Positions 42,917 through 55,146 of a stretch of DNA of 64,000 nt are shown piece by piece. The first letter of the stretch is position 1, and each line of letters opens with the position of its first letter. This DNA is from Litsea cubeba (taxonomy: Eukaryota > Streptophyta > Magnoliopsida > Laurales > Lauraceae). A program made the translations under genes and the position numbers. Below the pieces are notes generated by a model, which was not told the origin of the DNA, did not search any database, and worked only from the letters and a program-made list of their open reading frames with translations. The stretch covers positions 5,521,660-5,585,659 of the forward strand of contig CM022949.1 of NCBI GenBank assembly GCA_012931725.1, written 5' to 3'.

Positions 42917-43748
42917 AGACCACTGGAAAATCCTCCACCCTTTTGGACTGTTTATCCTCCGTGATAAACGCCAAGTATCGTTCGCATCCAGATTTCAACA
43001 ATCTTTCTGCTTTCAGTGCCGAGATCCGGCATGTCTGAATTGATCTCCTTTGCCCAACAAATTCAACAGTGTCCGAATGCAACGACAACTTGATGGTTTT
43101 GTTAAAACAGTCCATCACTGCTCTATAGGTCGCTAGCCAATCCATACCAAGTATGACATCGAAATCCTTCATCGTTAAAAGAATCAGGTTTGCAGGTAAG
43201 ATGAAATCTCTGACTTGAACTCGGGTACTCGGAAAATATTGGTGACAACGAACCTGCTTGCCTACTGGGGTGCCCACTACTAAAGCAACATCTAATCTCA
43301 CCACACCATCATTGATATGTCTAGCAAAATCATGGGAAACAAAGGAATGTGTAGAGCCAGGGTAAAAAATGGCCTTAGCTTCTACTTCTGAGATTAGAAC
43401 AATGCCTTCCACCACTTCTGCAGAAGCATCTGCATCCTCATGTGTGACTGCATACACTTTGCCCATCTGATAGACTTGGTTCTGCTGCCCTTGGACTGGC
43501 CTTGGTGCTCTTGGTTGACCCACTGGTTGCTGCCTGTGTTGCTGAAATGGCCTCTGTTGTCCCTGAACTGACCTCTGTTGACCTAGCGCTGGCCTCTGCT
43601 GCTGTGGTGCTGCACCCTTATACCAGTCAAGAATTTTCCAGTCACCAGCGTCATCCACACCTAAAAGGTCGACAGATCCTTGTGGGACCCATGGGACCGA
43701 CAGGACCCTGATGGGCGACCAAGATGGGCCAGGTCCTAAGTGGGCCAA
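42816..43748 (-). pseudogene. Tekay-type gag tail and protease part, unit 2
   Basis: Gln/Pro-rich linker, protease region with IFYPGSTHSF (catalytic Asp replaced by Tyr) and MKDFDVILGMDWL in one frame. The Leu that is a stop in unit 1 is intact here. The frame ends in the 28-bp duplication. Sequence upstream of KGAAP (about 43619-43748) is probably flanking DNA. Confidence 0.78.
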
Positions 43749-43759
43749 ACCATTGGGGG

Positions 43760-46266
43760 CCCACCATCCAGGACACTAAATAATAGGCACGTACGTGAGC
43801 CTCTGTTCTGCTCCCCCTTCGACAGTGCCGTGCACTGTTAACATTCCATCTTACTTCTTCTCATCTAAGATGGGTTATGTGTAGATGTTGCAGAGAATCC
43901 TTCTCATGAAATATATGGATAGTTTCTATAGGAATCATACTATGACTCTAGATATTAAATGGGCCTTCAGTGTTTATCATATGGGTCTCATAGTTCTGTC
44001 ATAATTATACGGTTTCTTTATTGATTGCTAATATTAGGTGGGTCCTACAAATATCATATCAAGCAATTTCTATCATGATTACCAATATTAATGGCCCCCA
44101 AGTGATTACTATAATTAGCTTGGTTAATATGACTTTCAACATCAAATGGGTCCCACTGTCCCACATTGACCTTTCATAAATAGATTCTTCAACGATGTTT
44201 AAAACTCGATCGATGGGGTTCTATGCTATAATCACCATTGGATGTATTACATTAATATGGTTATTAACATTTGGTGGACCGACAACATTGCTCGTGGTTT
44301 TTAACATTCAGTCTAATAATTTTCTAATTAGATTGGCCTATCCTGATTATCACTATTGAATCAATCTAGTATGACTGCTAGTTAATGATTTCCCATTGAG
44401 TCAATCATCCTAGTTTCTCTATTCATTTCTTACTTTGGTGCATCATATAATGGAAATTGTATAAATTGTCAAACACTTCAAGGTATATTGAAATTTGCAT
44501 AAATTGTCAAACACCATAAGTGACAAAATATTATAATTTGACGCTATTATATTCTGTGATAATGAAATCTTACGATATTTAAATTTGGTGATATTATGTT
44601 CTTTTTATCCAAACACCCCCCTAAACCTCAATTTAATTGAATGATGAGATGTGGGCTGAACACTGTTTCAGTTTCCCTTTATTCCAAGTTTCTGAAATTC
44701 TGATTTAGACCCTGTCTAAATGCATGATTCTTATTTCTCTAAATTCCTGTTTTTATGATATAAAGCTCAATTATCATTGGTAGTTTATATACACTGCCTA
44801 TTGAAGAATGACATTGCATCGCACTGAATTGTCTTATATTGGTGTAGATTCTGGATTCTTGCAATCAGAACCCTGGGGTACAAATAACTCACAATTCCCA
44901 TTATTATTATTCTTAAACCCCAATTTATTAGAATAGTGGGTGTACAAGACTATTACTTATAGGGGAGGATAGGGCCAGATGTAGTAATTGTCTGACCTGA
45001 CATGTGATATGAAATCGTGTTAATCCATGACTAGTCCAATAACCCGTGCTCAGCACGGTATCTCCCTGCACTGAAGAATTATATAATTACATATTAAATT
45101 TCTGTACCGTTTTTCATAAAACAAGTTAGATAAAATAAAATTAGAGATCTCTTTATATAAAGATTTGAAATCTAATATTAACAGATTAAATAATTTAGAT
45201 ATTAGATCTAGATATATCTATTGATCGATCCTCAAGCTCAAACATGGGATATATAGGATCTATTGGAGGTGGATTACATAAGATTGACTCATTCTTTGTA
45301 CATAAATATCGATCTAAACGGGATCCTCTTCCCTTCATTTTGTGATTTCTTTCCTGTGTCTTACTTTGCTTTTATGCTTCTTCTTTTTTCAAAAAAGAGT
45401 TAGATTTGTTAATGTGTTCATCCCTTCCAAGCATGTATTTTTTGCTTTTACTCTTGATATTCATAGAAACTTCATTAAAAACTGAGATGGAGAAACTAAA
45501 ACATCCATTCTGGTAGGCGGGATATATGCAAATTAAGTGTCAGGTGGATGGCTCACACAGGTAACGATATCGTCATGGCTTATCAGGGTACATTTGGTTT
45601 ATCTTTGATCATAAAGCACGTGAATCATTGACTCAAACAGTTTGTTAACTCTTATACAAGCTCAATTAAGTATCATTCAGTTTCATTGAATTAATCCTAG
45701 TTCCTTTAAGCAAATAACCTTACTTCTAGTTCCCCCATTTTTTCGTTGTTAAATCAATCCCATTCCCTTTAAGCAAACAGATTAGATAAATCTTTTCATA
45801 CATTGTAGTTCTAAATTCATTGAGCTAATTAACAAAACCCCTTAGTTTATTACCAACCAGTATCTTATCCATAATTTATCCGTAAGCTTATTTTGTTAAT
45901 CGGGGGTCTTTGCGAAAGCTTTGATCAAGTGCTACGAGTCCGCTACAATGCAAGAGACCAATCCTTGCAAGGGTGAGATCATGTATTTATCAATAAGTGA
46001 GACTAGAAATCTCTCTGACTCAAGTCAGCTCCAATTGTCCATAGGCTTAGAGATCAATGCCTGATGAGTGATCTAATGGATGGATGAATTGGGCATCAAG
46101 AATTAGTTTCTTCCCTTCTTGCCCTCCTCAATTGTTTCTTAGAAGCCTTGCTCAAAGTAACAAGAGAATATAAAGGATGAAGAAGATGGAGATACTCAAT
46201 CTGTGTTCTTCTTTTTTCCCACCATCTCTCCTTAAATAACCATAGAAAAAGCCAAAAAGGGCAGCT
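43760..46266. other. Gene-free tail of unit 2
   Basis: Counterpart of 17280-19790. It holds the Helitron-like 3' terminus on - (CTAG at 45031-45034, hairpin 45044-45058). No gene recognised. Confidence 0.6.
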
Positions 46267-46869
46267 CAAGATAGGCATTAAAAGGTCTTCAATGGCGTCT
46301 TTCGTTTTCTCATTGAAAAAGAGGAGACCGAAGAGATATATACAAGTGGGGCGTTTTTCCTTTTCCTTCAAGTGGTTGTTGGGATGATCAATGTTGGGCT
46401 GACATGACAATAGGCCCCAATCCACCAAGGCTAGTTAGAGACATAATTAAAATCTTAGACTATTTGGATGCATAATAAGCTATCCAAGGGAAAGTAATTC
46501 CTGTTGGGGCACAATAGAAACTTACAATCAACTCACAAATATATCACGAGGCACACAAGTATATGAAGCGTGCGCACACTCAAGGGAAAATACGGAGCAA
46601 GATTTACGTGGTTTGGTAGTGTGCCTGTATCCACTATATACGACATTTTTTTTCAATTTAAATTAAAAAAATGAGTTATTAGAATAGGAAATATTGTGTA
46701 AAGAAATGAGTCTCGTCTATTTTTGTTTTTTTGTTTTTGGTAAGTAGTCTCGTCTAATTTTGTTAATAATTCAATGCATGGGAAGATGATGACTATGGAT
46801 CGTTCACTGTGCTCATATTCACTTTCATTGTATTTCTTTGATTTGATCAAATAGTTATTATATTGAAAA

Positions 46870-47227
46870 ATCTTCAAATAAGGCCTTAAATTTTTATCTT
46901 ATTTACAAAAAAGACATAAGTTTCAAAACTTTTCAAATTAGGATCTAAGTTTTCCCAAGAAGTTCTCAACTAAGGACATCTAACCATTTAAAGATATTTT
47001 TTGGTGATTGTTTCTCTTAATTCTTTTTTAAAATACCAAAATTATCCTTTATTTGAAATTGGGTATTTTAAGAAAATTGAGGGAAGAATTCACTGGAAAA
47101 TATCTTTAAATGGTTGGTTGTCCTTGATAGAGAACTTACTAGAAAACTTAGGTCCTGATTTGAGAAGCTTTGAAACTTATGTTCTTTTTTTAAAAAAGAC
47201 AAAAACTTAAGGCTTTATTTAAAATTT
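46870..47227. mobile_element. Long-inverted-arm MITE, unit 3
   Basis: Same element and position in the unit as at 603-959. Confidence 0.68.
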
Positions 47228-49027
47228 CCCCTATTATATTTTAAAAGACTTTAGTATGCCGCTAACTAGCACCTACATGCCACCATGTCATGTCTAGTTG
47301 ACCCGTGGTTATGATCATGGGGGTACCCACATATATGGTATTGGGACCGTCAAATTTAGATTTGCCTCCAAAACTCACATGAAAATCTTCGGATTGCCAC
47401 CAAAATATATATGAAAATTCTAGGTCCACCTCCAAAACTCATAAGAAAATTCTGAGTTTGCCCATAAAACCCAACTACTTGTTTAGGTCCGCCCCCTTCA
47501 AATGTAAATCCTAGGTCCGCCATTGGTCTTCATAGTCACAAAATTCTCATTATTACCGTAGCTGGTATCAAATTATAACTCATCTGAAGCCTCAAAGGCC
47601 CGAACTCATGGTGGGAGTTCTAGATGGGTGACATAGAAATAGATGGTTGAATTAGATGCAATTTAGGCATTTAGCACAGGAGAGTTTCTTTAATTTGTAT
47701 GTCGTCAGATTGTGTCATCAGCGGCCTTCAAAGAAATTAGGAAATTTGACTGCACAATATCTCATAATTTGTGCAATATTGTACCAAAAGGGTATGCTTG
47801 AAATTCTATTCCTCTTTGTTTTCTTCACTAAGATCAAGATGGTAAAAGTTTTAGGGACAATTGGTAAAAGTCTTTTTCTTCCTATTTACTTTTGGGCCAA
47901 AGAAATATCTCAAGTTTTTCTGCATTAAGTTCTAGATTTCACAATGCTGAATATTATGCAAGAAAAACATCTATTGACCTAACTGTTGACTTGAATGGTC
48001 CCACTGGAAAAAATGAAGGATGGGATCAAATCTCAAAGACCTGCTCATAGGAGTCTGAAAAGCAGATGTTGACTTAACCGCGGACTTGAATAGTCTCATA
48101 TTCCACACGCAATGAGCTTTTTTTTCTTCTTCTATCTTTACAAAGAGAGAGAGATAAGAGAGAATGAAGTCTTTTTTCTGTCTCCTTTAAAATCAACTTT
48201 GATATATGGACAGTAATTTTGTCCTTTCTTTCATTTGAAAGTAAATAGGAAGAGAAAGACATAGCAATTTTTATCACTTTTCTTTCGTGGACCTAATATA
48301 TGGTCGTGAGGTCTGATTCCAAAATTTAAAGTTTTGGGTCTACTTTGGAAATCCACATGGTATTTATGGCTCCGCCTTTAAAATTTAAGAATTGGTCCCA
48401 AAACCAACTATCAAGTTGTCCCCATTCAAAGGAACATCATCATGGGTCAACCGCCACTGTCAATGTCTATAAAAGATAAAATTAGAAAATTACAATAAAA
48501 ATAAAAAAAAAAAGGGGTTCGTTGGGCAGGACCTTCCAAGTGTAGATCATCTCTTTACTTTACATATTAAAGTGGGATCCATTAACTCTATTGCTGTGAT
48601 CATGGCCCCTATTATTATTATATACATTAAAGCCAAATTTCTTGTACTCCAATTTGGTCAATTCTGGGGGTTTCGTTTGAAAGTCTCTAATCTTAGAAAT
48701 CCATGTTTTATGATGTGACCCACTGGCGGACGCGTTTGTACAGACTCACAAAAGTTCACTCTAGACGACAAAGTTCAACTTTATTTGTTGGAAACTAAAA
48801 TTAACTTGTATGTGTGTAAGAAAAAAACTCTTCTCAATTTTGGGCTGCTAAATGTATTTGTACCGGCCACTACACTTCAGTCGCACAAACACTTTCTAAT
48901 GGATCTCGTCAACTTTAATCTACTGACCCAGTGTCGGTCCTGAGTTAAAATTCTCACCCTTTGATTCACTGGCTCGTGTCTGCAGTGTGTGAAGAAAGAA
49001 CTTGGTTGTTAATTTCTCTGTAGAAAA
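47228..49027. other. Gene-free stretch, unit 3
   Basis: Counterpart of 20751-22560. The open frame at 47656 is cut to 90 codons by a stop also present in unit 4. Helitron empty site near 48610-48630. No gene recognised. Confidence 0.6.
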
Positions 49028-49036
49028 TTTTATTAT

Positions 49037-49154
49037 GAAAATGTCTCCACCGCCCGATTTTGAGACCGGATGGTGGCACGGTTCCCCATGGGGACCGTTG
49101 GATGCATGACCGTGCCACCACCCGGTCTCAGAATCGGGTCGTGTAGCACGGCTC
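49037..49154. mobile_element. 118-bp palindromic MITE upstream of LRAT, unit 3
   Basis: Flanked by TTTTATTAT at 49028-49036 and 49155-49163. Arms 49054-49082 and 49109-49137. Confidence 0.72.
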
Positions 49155-49353
49155 TTTTATTATTGATTGATCGATTGCCAGGTCTCTAGCCTCTTCACTT
49201 TGAACTTTCAACACGTACGATTTGGTTGTACAAGATTTTATTATTGATTGATACTTGTTGACGCTTTGAACTTTCAACACGGTTTGGTTTGATTGCACCA
49301 TTATGGTCCTTCTCAAAGCTCAATCAACTCAGTTGCAAGCTGCCTGCAACACT

Positions 49354-49362
49354 AATAAATAT
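49354..49362 (+). promoter_or_regulatory. Degenerate TATA-like box of LRAT copy 3
   Basis: AATAAATAT in place of the TATAAATAT of unit 1, 141 bp before the start codon. Confidence 0.4.
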
Positions 49363-49494
49363 CTGCCCAATTTGAGATTTTCAGTTCCACCTTCAAAACC
49401 ACCTTCAAACTCTGTAAGAGAGAGAGAGAGAGCAGTTCCACCTTCAAAACCACCTTCAAACTCTGTAAAAGAGAGAGAGAGAGAGAGAGAGGGT

Positions 49495-50610
49495 ATGGGA
49501 CATTTTACCCACACAGCTAAGAGCGAGAATCTGAATCCAGGGGATCACATCTACTCCTGGAGGAAGCTTAAGTCCTATGCCCATCATGGTGGGTTTATTC
49601 TTCTTTTATATGTTACTAATGTTAACTAGTTCAATTTTATACATTTTAACGCCTTGACATTTTGGGTGTATCTGTATTATTAGCAATTTGAGAACTAATA
49701 CATATTTTAATCTAAATGTTGTTTAAGATATTTAAACATCATGTCATATAATTAGTGATGCATTCGATTAAAATAGGAATAGTGCTTTCAATAGTTATAG
49801 TCCTTTCTGGTGCACTCTTTAATATCATTCAAATTCGTTCATGATCAAACCACCTTGGGCAGTTCTAATTCCCTTCTTCGATGGCCAATTATATTTTTTT
49901 TCCTTCTTTTTCTACATAGCTAATTGCTCACACACATTCTTTTTAACCTTTAACTGTGCTAAAAAAGTAACTCATCAGCTTAAACGTGCGACCAACCACA
50001 GTTGGACATATATATATAGTATACTACTTTTGTACTGTTGTTGTTTTCTTTTATTGATCATAACCTAAATATCATCTTCACATTGTTGTTAGGAATCTAC
50101 ATGGGCAATGGCATGGTCATTCACTTCATCCCGCCAAAAGGAAAGATAAAGTCACGTTCCACTAAAATTTGCGAGAAATGCTGTGACCATCGGAAGAGGA
50201 TGATGGGCGACGCTAAGAAGGCAGTGGAAGAAATCTCAATTTCTTGCCTAGAGTGCTTCCTTCATGGAAGGAAACTCAAACTAGCTGTGTACTCGGTCTC
50301 AGACTTTGAAACAAAAGTGAAACGAACCATGACTTGCTTCACTGCTACCGCCGACCCACCCGAGAAAGTCCTCGAGCGGGTGACTTCCATCCTTGAGAGT
50401 GGATTCGGCAACTACAACTTTCTGCTCCACAATTGTGAGGACTTCGCCTTCTACTGCAAGACAGGGAATAATTGCCCTCCAGAACGTGAGAAGAAGATTT
50501 CCATTTTCGGTAAAAATGTAGCTGTTTTCTATCACGACGTTAGGACTTACTACAAATGGAAAGCTGCCAAATCGGAAGGGGATGAAGATGGCGGCAATCA
50601 GCGAGTGTAA
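49495..50610 (+). CDS. LRAT/NC-domain protein, copy 3 (two exons)
   Basis: Exon 1 is 49495-49588, the intron 49589-50092 (GT-AG, 504 bp) and exon 2 50093-50610, giving 203 residues, all motifs intact (HHGIYMG, VIHF, HNCEDF). Differences from copy 1 include H13L, T26K, R39M, HGRKLKL for HGGKLKL, NVAVFYH for NAAGFYH and KAAK for KATK. An upstream ATG at 49303 happens to be in frame (192 bp), giving a possible 64-residue extension that reads the AG repeat as Arg-Glu. Because that depends on repeat length, the conserved MGHFTHT start is preferred. AATAAA is at 50677-50682. This is the least altered full gene in the array besides copy 1. Confidence 0.85.
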
Positions 50611-51053
50611 TCGCTTGCTTGTTTTTATACTACTTGTGTTGTGTTGGAATTTTTACTTTTAATATTCTAGATTGAAAATAAAGTAAATCGAATCTCTTAG
50701 GGAAGTCAAAAATCCATTTGTCCGAAGTGTCTTCATTTGGATTTGACAGGCTATATAAGATTGTGTTGTAGTTGTAGTTGTATTGTTGTATTGTTGATTT
50801 GTTGATTTGTTGTATAGCCTTCTTGTTATTATATATGACATGAAGAAGAATATATATTTTTTCTTTAAGTGTTTTGCTCATTTGATTCAAAGTCTGAAAG
50901 TCTATACAATGGGGACAATCTGAATTGCAAAATAAAATAAGGATGGAGATTCCAAGTTCTGGGTCTAAGCTTGAATGGATTTCTTTCCTAATGAAGTTTA
51001 ATTATTTTTTTATGTTGTGAAATCCATGCCAGAATCAAAGCCGCCCACCCCCC

Positions 51054-53940
51054 TGTCACGTCCCCAAAATAAGAATTGGGGAAAACGTGAAAAATAAAAT
51101 TTTTAATTCAAATTCCTGTGTTTGATACAACACAAGCTTCCAAAAGTGGACCAACATAAAATTTCAACATGTGGTGAGTCAAATTAAAATTTTAACAAAT
51201 GCAACGGAAGCTTTATTCAATTGGTATTCAAAGTTTTTATAATAAAACCCATCACAAAAATCAAATAAATATCAATAGTTAAAGTTGCAGAATGAATAAA
51301 GCAATTACTAAGAAATGGTTTATCATTGAGGAAAGTTCATCTAAGGAATTACTACGATGACGTTCTCTCTAAAGCAGATTCAGACGGCACCGAAACCGTC
51401 TCCGGCGTCCCACTCAGGTTCGTCAGTTGGCTCAAACGTTTAAAACGTTTGATCCTCCTCCGTTTCCTCGGTAAAGTAGGGCTCGGTACCTATGCACCAA
51501 ATATTACAAAGTAAATAGCAAGTACATAATCATAATTCGAAATTAAACACCATTACGAGAAGAATAAAGACAAGTGTGATCATATAAAAGTAACGACAAA
51601 GATATAACACGAATGAGCGTATGATATGAATTCAAATAAAACAAATGGAGTAATAAGATTCACACGGAGACAAGTGTCCCCGTTGTGGGTGGTCAACCCT
51701 ACATAATCGGGAAAGCCCGTCCATAACGTCGGTGGTCATAAACCGATCAATAAACAAATATCAGGATAACCTGTTCACATTCATAGCGGATTATAAGTGA
51801 TCCGGGCACATCGGTGATCAACCGTCCATATACCATCTGCAGTCGTTCATAAATGACCCACATAAAGGAAAACATATATACATAATAGACCCGAATAATA
51901 ATGCTCCGACACAAGAGTCCTAAGTCAAAATAAAGTGCTGGCCATTCCACATTCATATCATAATACAAAATTTGCCAAGCCACTTTATAGTCCATAACAC
52001 AATAGGGTGTGCATCTAAAGGAATAGATATCCTAAATCAACATATATATATATGCATGCGAAGGTCAAGAATAATCACAAACCAATCCTAAGGTTAAACA
52101 TAAGGTCTCGTACCCAACAACCACTGGAATCTCTAATAGATAAAAGATCAACGCATCCATTCTAAATTAATGGTGCATAAATCCAATTAAGGATTTTCCA
52201 ATAGAGATGGGTTGAACTTAAATCCACTAGGATTTTCTCGAGGTTATATGAAGTATTAAACCCCACGTTAGTAAGATACCGTTTGCCCGGACGGTATTTA
52301 CTCAGGTCCAATGATCCAATTAATAAAGTATAAACATATAATATTAACCCATTAAAAATCAAAGATACCATTCAAAAATTAATTTATAAATAATAATAAT
52401 AAATACCAATCTTAGTTATAATTTTAGAAAACTTGAGGACCCCATCTTGGTGTATTGCCAAGAATATAAATCTTAACAGTCCAATGAGTTTATTAAAGAC
52501 TAAGGCCTTTTTTTCTAAATTCTAGATACTATGGGTAGAAATGGAAAACTTTGCCAACATTTAATGTTTGTCACATGGGGGAAACTCCTTCCAGAACCTA
52601 TTGTGGTCAAACCACCCCTCCCTCCTCACTACAGAATCTACACAGAACTCGGTCCAAAGAGAGGTGGCTTCACGCCAGGTCCATCATGACCGTCTGGGAA
52701 GTGGGCCCCACCGGTTATAATCCCAAGATCAACCTTTCAAACATGGTCGCCCAGCCATGTATGGCTAGGTGCACGAGTTAGATCTGTGATCAACTGATCT
52801 AGTGGGTCCCGCCACCGCCTGATGCCCAACTGAACTTTTTCCCTTCACACACGCTGTTTGTTGATCAGGCTACAGGATGGTGGCCCAAATGGGGTCCACT
52901 GCACACGGGTCCACCTTCCCTAAGCTCGCCCATGGGTCCGCCTCTAGATCCACGGATCAGATCATACATCAAGTGGCCCACCTGGGTCCCACAGTCCAAA
53001 ACACGGGTACAATTTCTCACGGTTCCGAGTCCGGGAACCTGTTGCAAGGTCTGGTTCTCCCACGGTTTCAATGGGCAATCAATCCACCTTAATACACAAA
53101 TCTGCATAATCATAGAAGTTGAAAAAGGGTTTTGAAATCCAAATAAAGGTGGGTAATGGCCGAAAGAAAACCGATGGAATCATCCCCAAATCTCCGATCT
53201 CTCTCTATAGAGAAATAACATAATAATATTATCACATGAAAAGGGCATCAAAAGGGGTTTCTACATGCATCCACATACGAATCAATGAGGAACACCAGCA
53301 TTAAATCTACAAATTATGGTTAAGTACTTGCCTTTCACCGGGGTTGAAGAAAACGCAACAGATCTAACCAATACCCAACCCGAGATAACCGGGGCGCTCG
53401 ATCACAATCCTATCGCCAATATGACATAAGAGATGGGAAAGAAATGCCCAGATGAGCAGATCTATTATAACCCTACCCAAAACCTATCATTGGAAAGAAG
53501 AATAATATAACCCAAGAGTATAGATCTAATCCTAATGATTTGAGGAGAGGGTTACCTGAGATAAGAAGGTCGAACCAGGAATGATGGTATCTTCAGATCT
53601 TGATTCCGATGGTTGGATCCTTAAGTTGCAATGGCTTGGGAAGTTGAAAGAGGAAGAAGATAAACAGGGAACGGGAATAGTTGCAGAGGAAGAGATAAGG
53701 ACGTGCGTTCTTAATAAGGGGATAAGGTTAAGAGAGTATTGGGCTTAAGTCATTGGGTCGGGTCAAACTGCGGGTCAAGTCATCTACCCACTAATCCAAC
53801 TCACCAATCCACACCTCTAATCTATCGTGTGCCGCACTTAATCCTACCCACTTAAATAACTAAAATACATTTAATTAAAATAATAGTAATATTCTAATAA
53901 AAATATAATTATAAATTATAAATGGGACCCAGATCTTACA
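51054..53940 (-). repeat. 3' LTR of Tekay-type element, unit 3
   Basis: About 2,887 bp, TG...CA ends as in unit 1. The adjoining polypurine tract reads AAGGGGAGGAGAA here. Confidence 0.8.
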
Positions 53941-53951
53941 TTCTCCTCCCC

Positions 53952-55118
53952 TTAGGACATTTGGTCCTCCAAATACAAACATACCTCTGGAAGGAGATGC
54001 GGGTAAAGCTTCTTCACTTGGTCTCGCAGTTCCCAAGTGGCTTCTCGAAGACTATGGTGCTCCCACTGGACTTTCACCCAATGTATTGTCCGAGTCCTGA
54101 GAACTTGCTCCTTCATGTCGATAATCTGAGACGGTCGCTCCACATAAGTAACATCTGGCTGCAATTCCAATGGCTCATAATGCAACACGTGCAACGGGTC
54201 TTTGATATACTTTTTCAACATCGAGACATGAAAAACATTATGCACTGCTGACAACTCTGCTGGCAAAGCCAATCTGTAAGCAACTTCTCCAATTCTCTCC
54301 AAGATCTCGAATGGGCCTATATATCTCCGAGATAACTTCCTTTTTTGCCCAAATCGCAATGTTCCTCGCGTCGGTGACACCTTTAAAAACACATGCTCAC
54401 CAATCTCAAACTGAAGATCTCTTCTCTTCATGTCTGCATAAGTCTTCTGCCGGCTTCTAGCAATTTTCAACCGATCTTGAATTTGCTTCACTTGCTCACT
54501 GGTATCACTAACAATAGATGGGCCATGAAAACTTCTGACACTAATTTCCTCCCAACAAATTGGGGTTCTGCATCTACGGCCATACAAAGCTTCGAATGGT
54601 GCCATACCGATACTGGAGTGATAACTATTATTGTATGCAAACTCGCATAATGGGAGACTCTTCTGCCAGTCCTTCCCAAACTCAAGGACGCAAGCTCGCA
54701 ACATATCCTCCAGTGTCTGATTAGTCCTTTCAATTTGACCGTCGGTCTGAGGATGATACGCTGTACTAAAATTCAATTTCGTGCCCAAATCTGCTTGAAG
54801 TTCTTTCCAGAATCTGCCCAAAAATCTAGGATCTCTGTCTGATACAATCGATAAAGGAACTTCATGAATTGTGACAACCTTCTCCATATACATTCTAACT
54901 AACTCATCTTGAGGTGTCTTCATGTTCATCGGTAAGAAATGTGCCACTTTCGTCAATCTGTCTACTATCACCCAGATACTATCTTTGTTATGTATCGATG
55001 GCAACCCAGAGATAAAATCCATTGTTATGTGTTCCCATTTCCAATCGGGCACTTCCAATTGCTTTAAAAGTCCTGGGGTTGCTTCCGTTCTGCCTTTACT
55101 TGTTGACACACTAAGCAC
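53952..55118 (-). pseudogene. Tekay-type integrase core and chromodomain part, unit 3
   Basis: From PGLLKQLEVPDWKWEH through TMDFISG, VSDRDPRF and GQIERTNQ to the chromodomain-like tail. The first ~15 codons are read out of the ancestral frame, because one G is missing from a G run near 55076. Confidence 0.82.
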
Positions 55119-55146
55119 CTTGTTGTAAATCCTGCTACTTCATTCT

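Larger units (their letters stand above)
37090..43619 (-). mobile_element. 5'-truncated Tekay-type element, unit 2
   Basis: Same element and same truncation as in unit 1. In addition to the shared TGA in pol it has a 28-bp tandem duplication (42799-42826 and 42827-42854) that shifts the frame between protease and reverse transcriptase. Confidence 0.85.
19791..46266. repeat. Tandem segmental duplication, unit 2 (26.5 kb)
   Basis: Same order as the other units. Subtracting the Tat-lineage insertion with its target duplication (12,495 bp) leaves about 13.98 kb, matching unit 3. It lacks the Helitron, hAT MITE and LINE block of unit 1. Confidence 0.93.
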
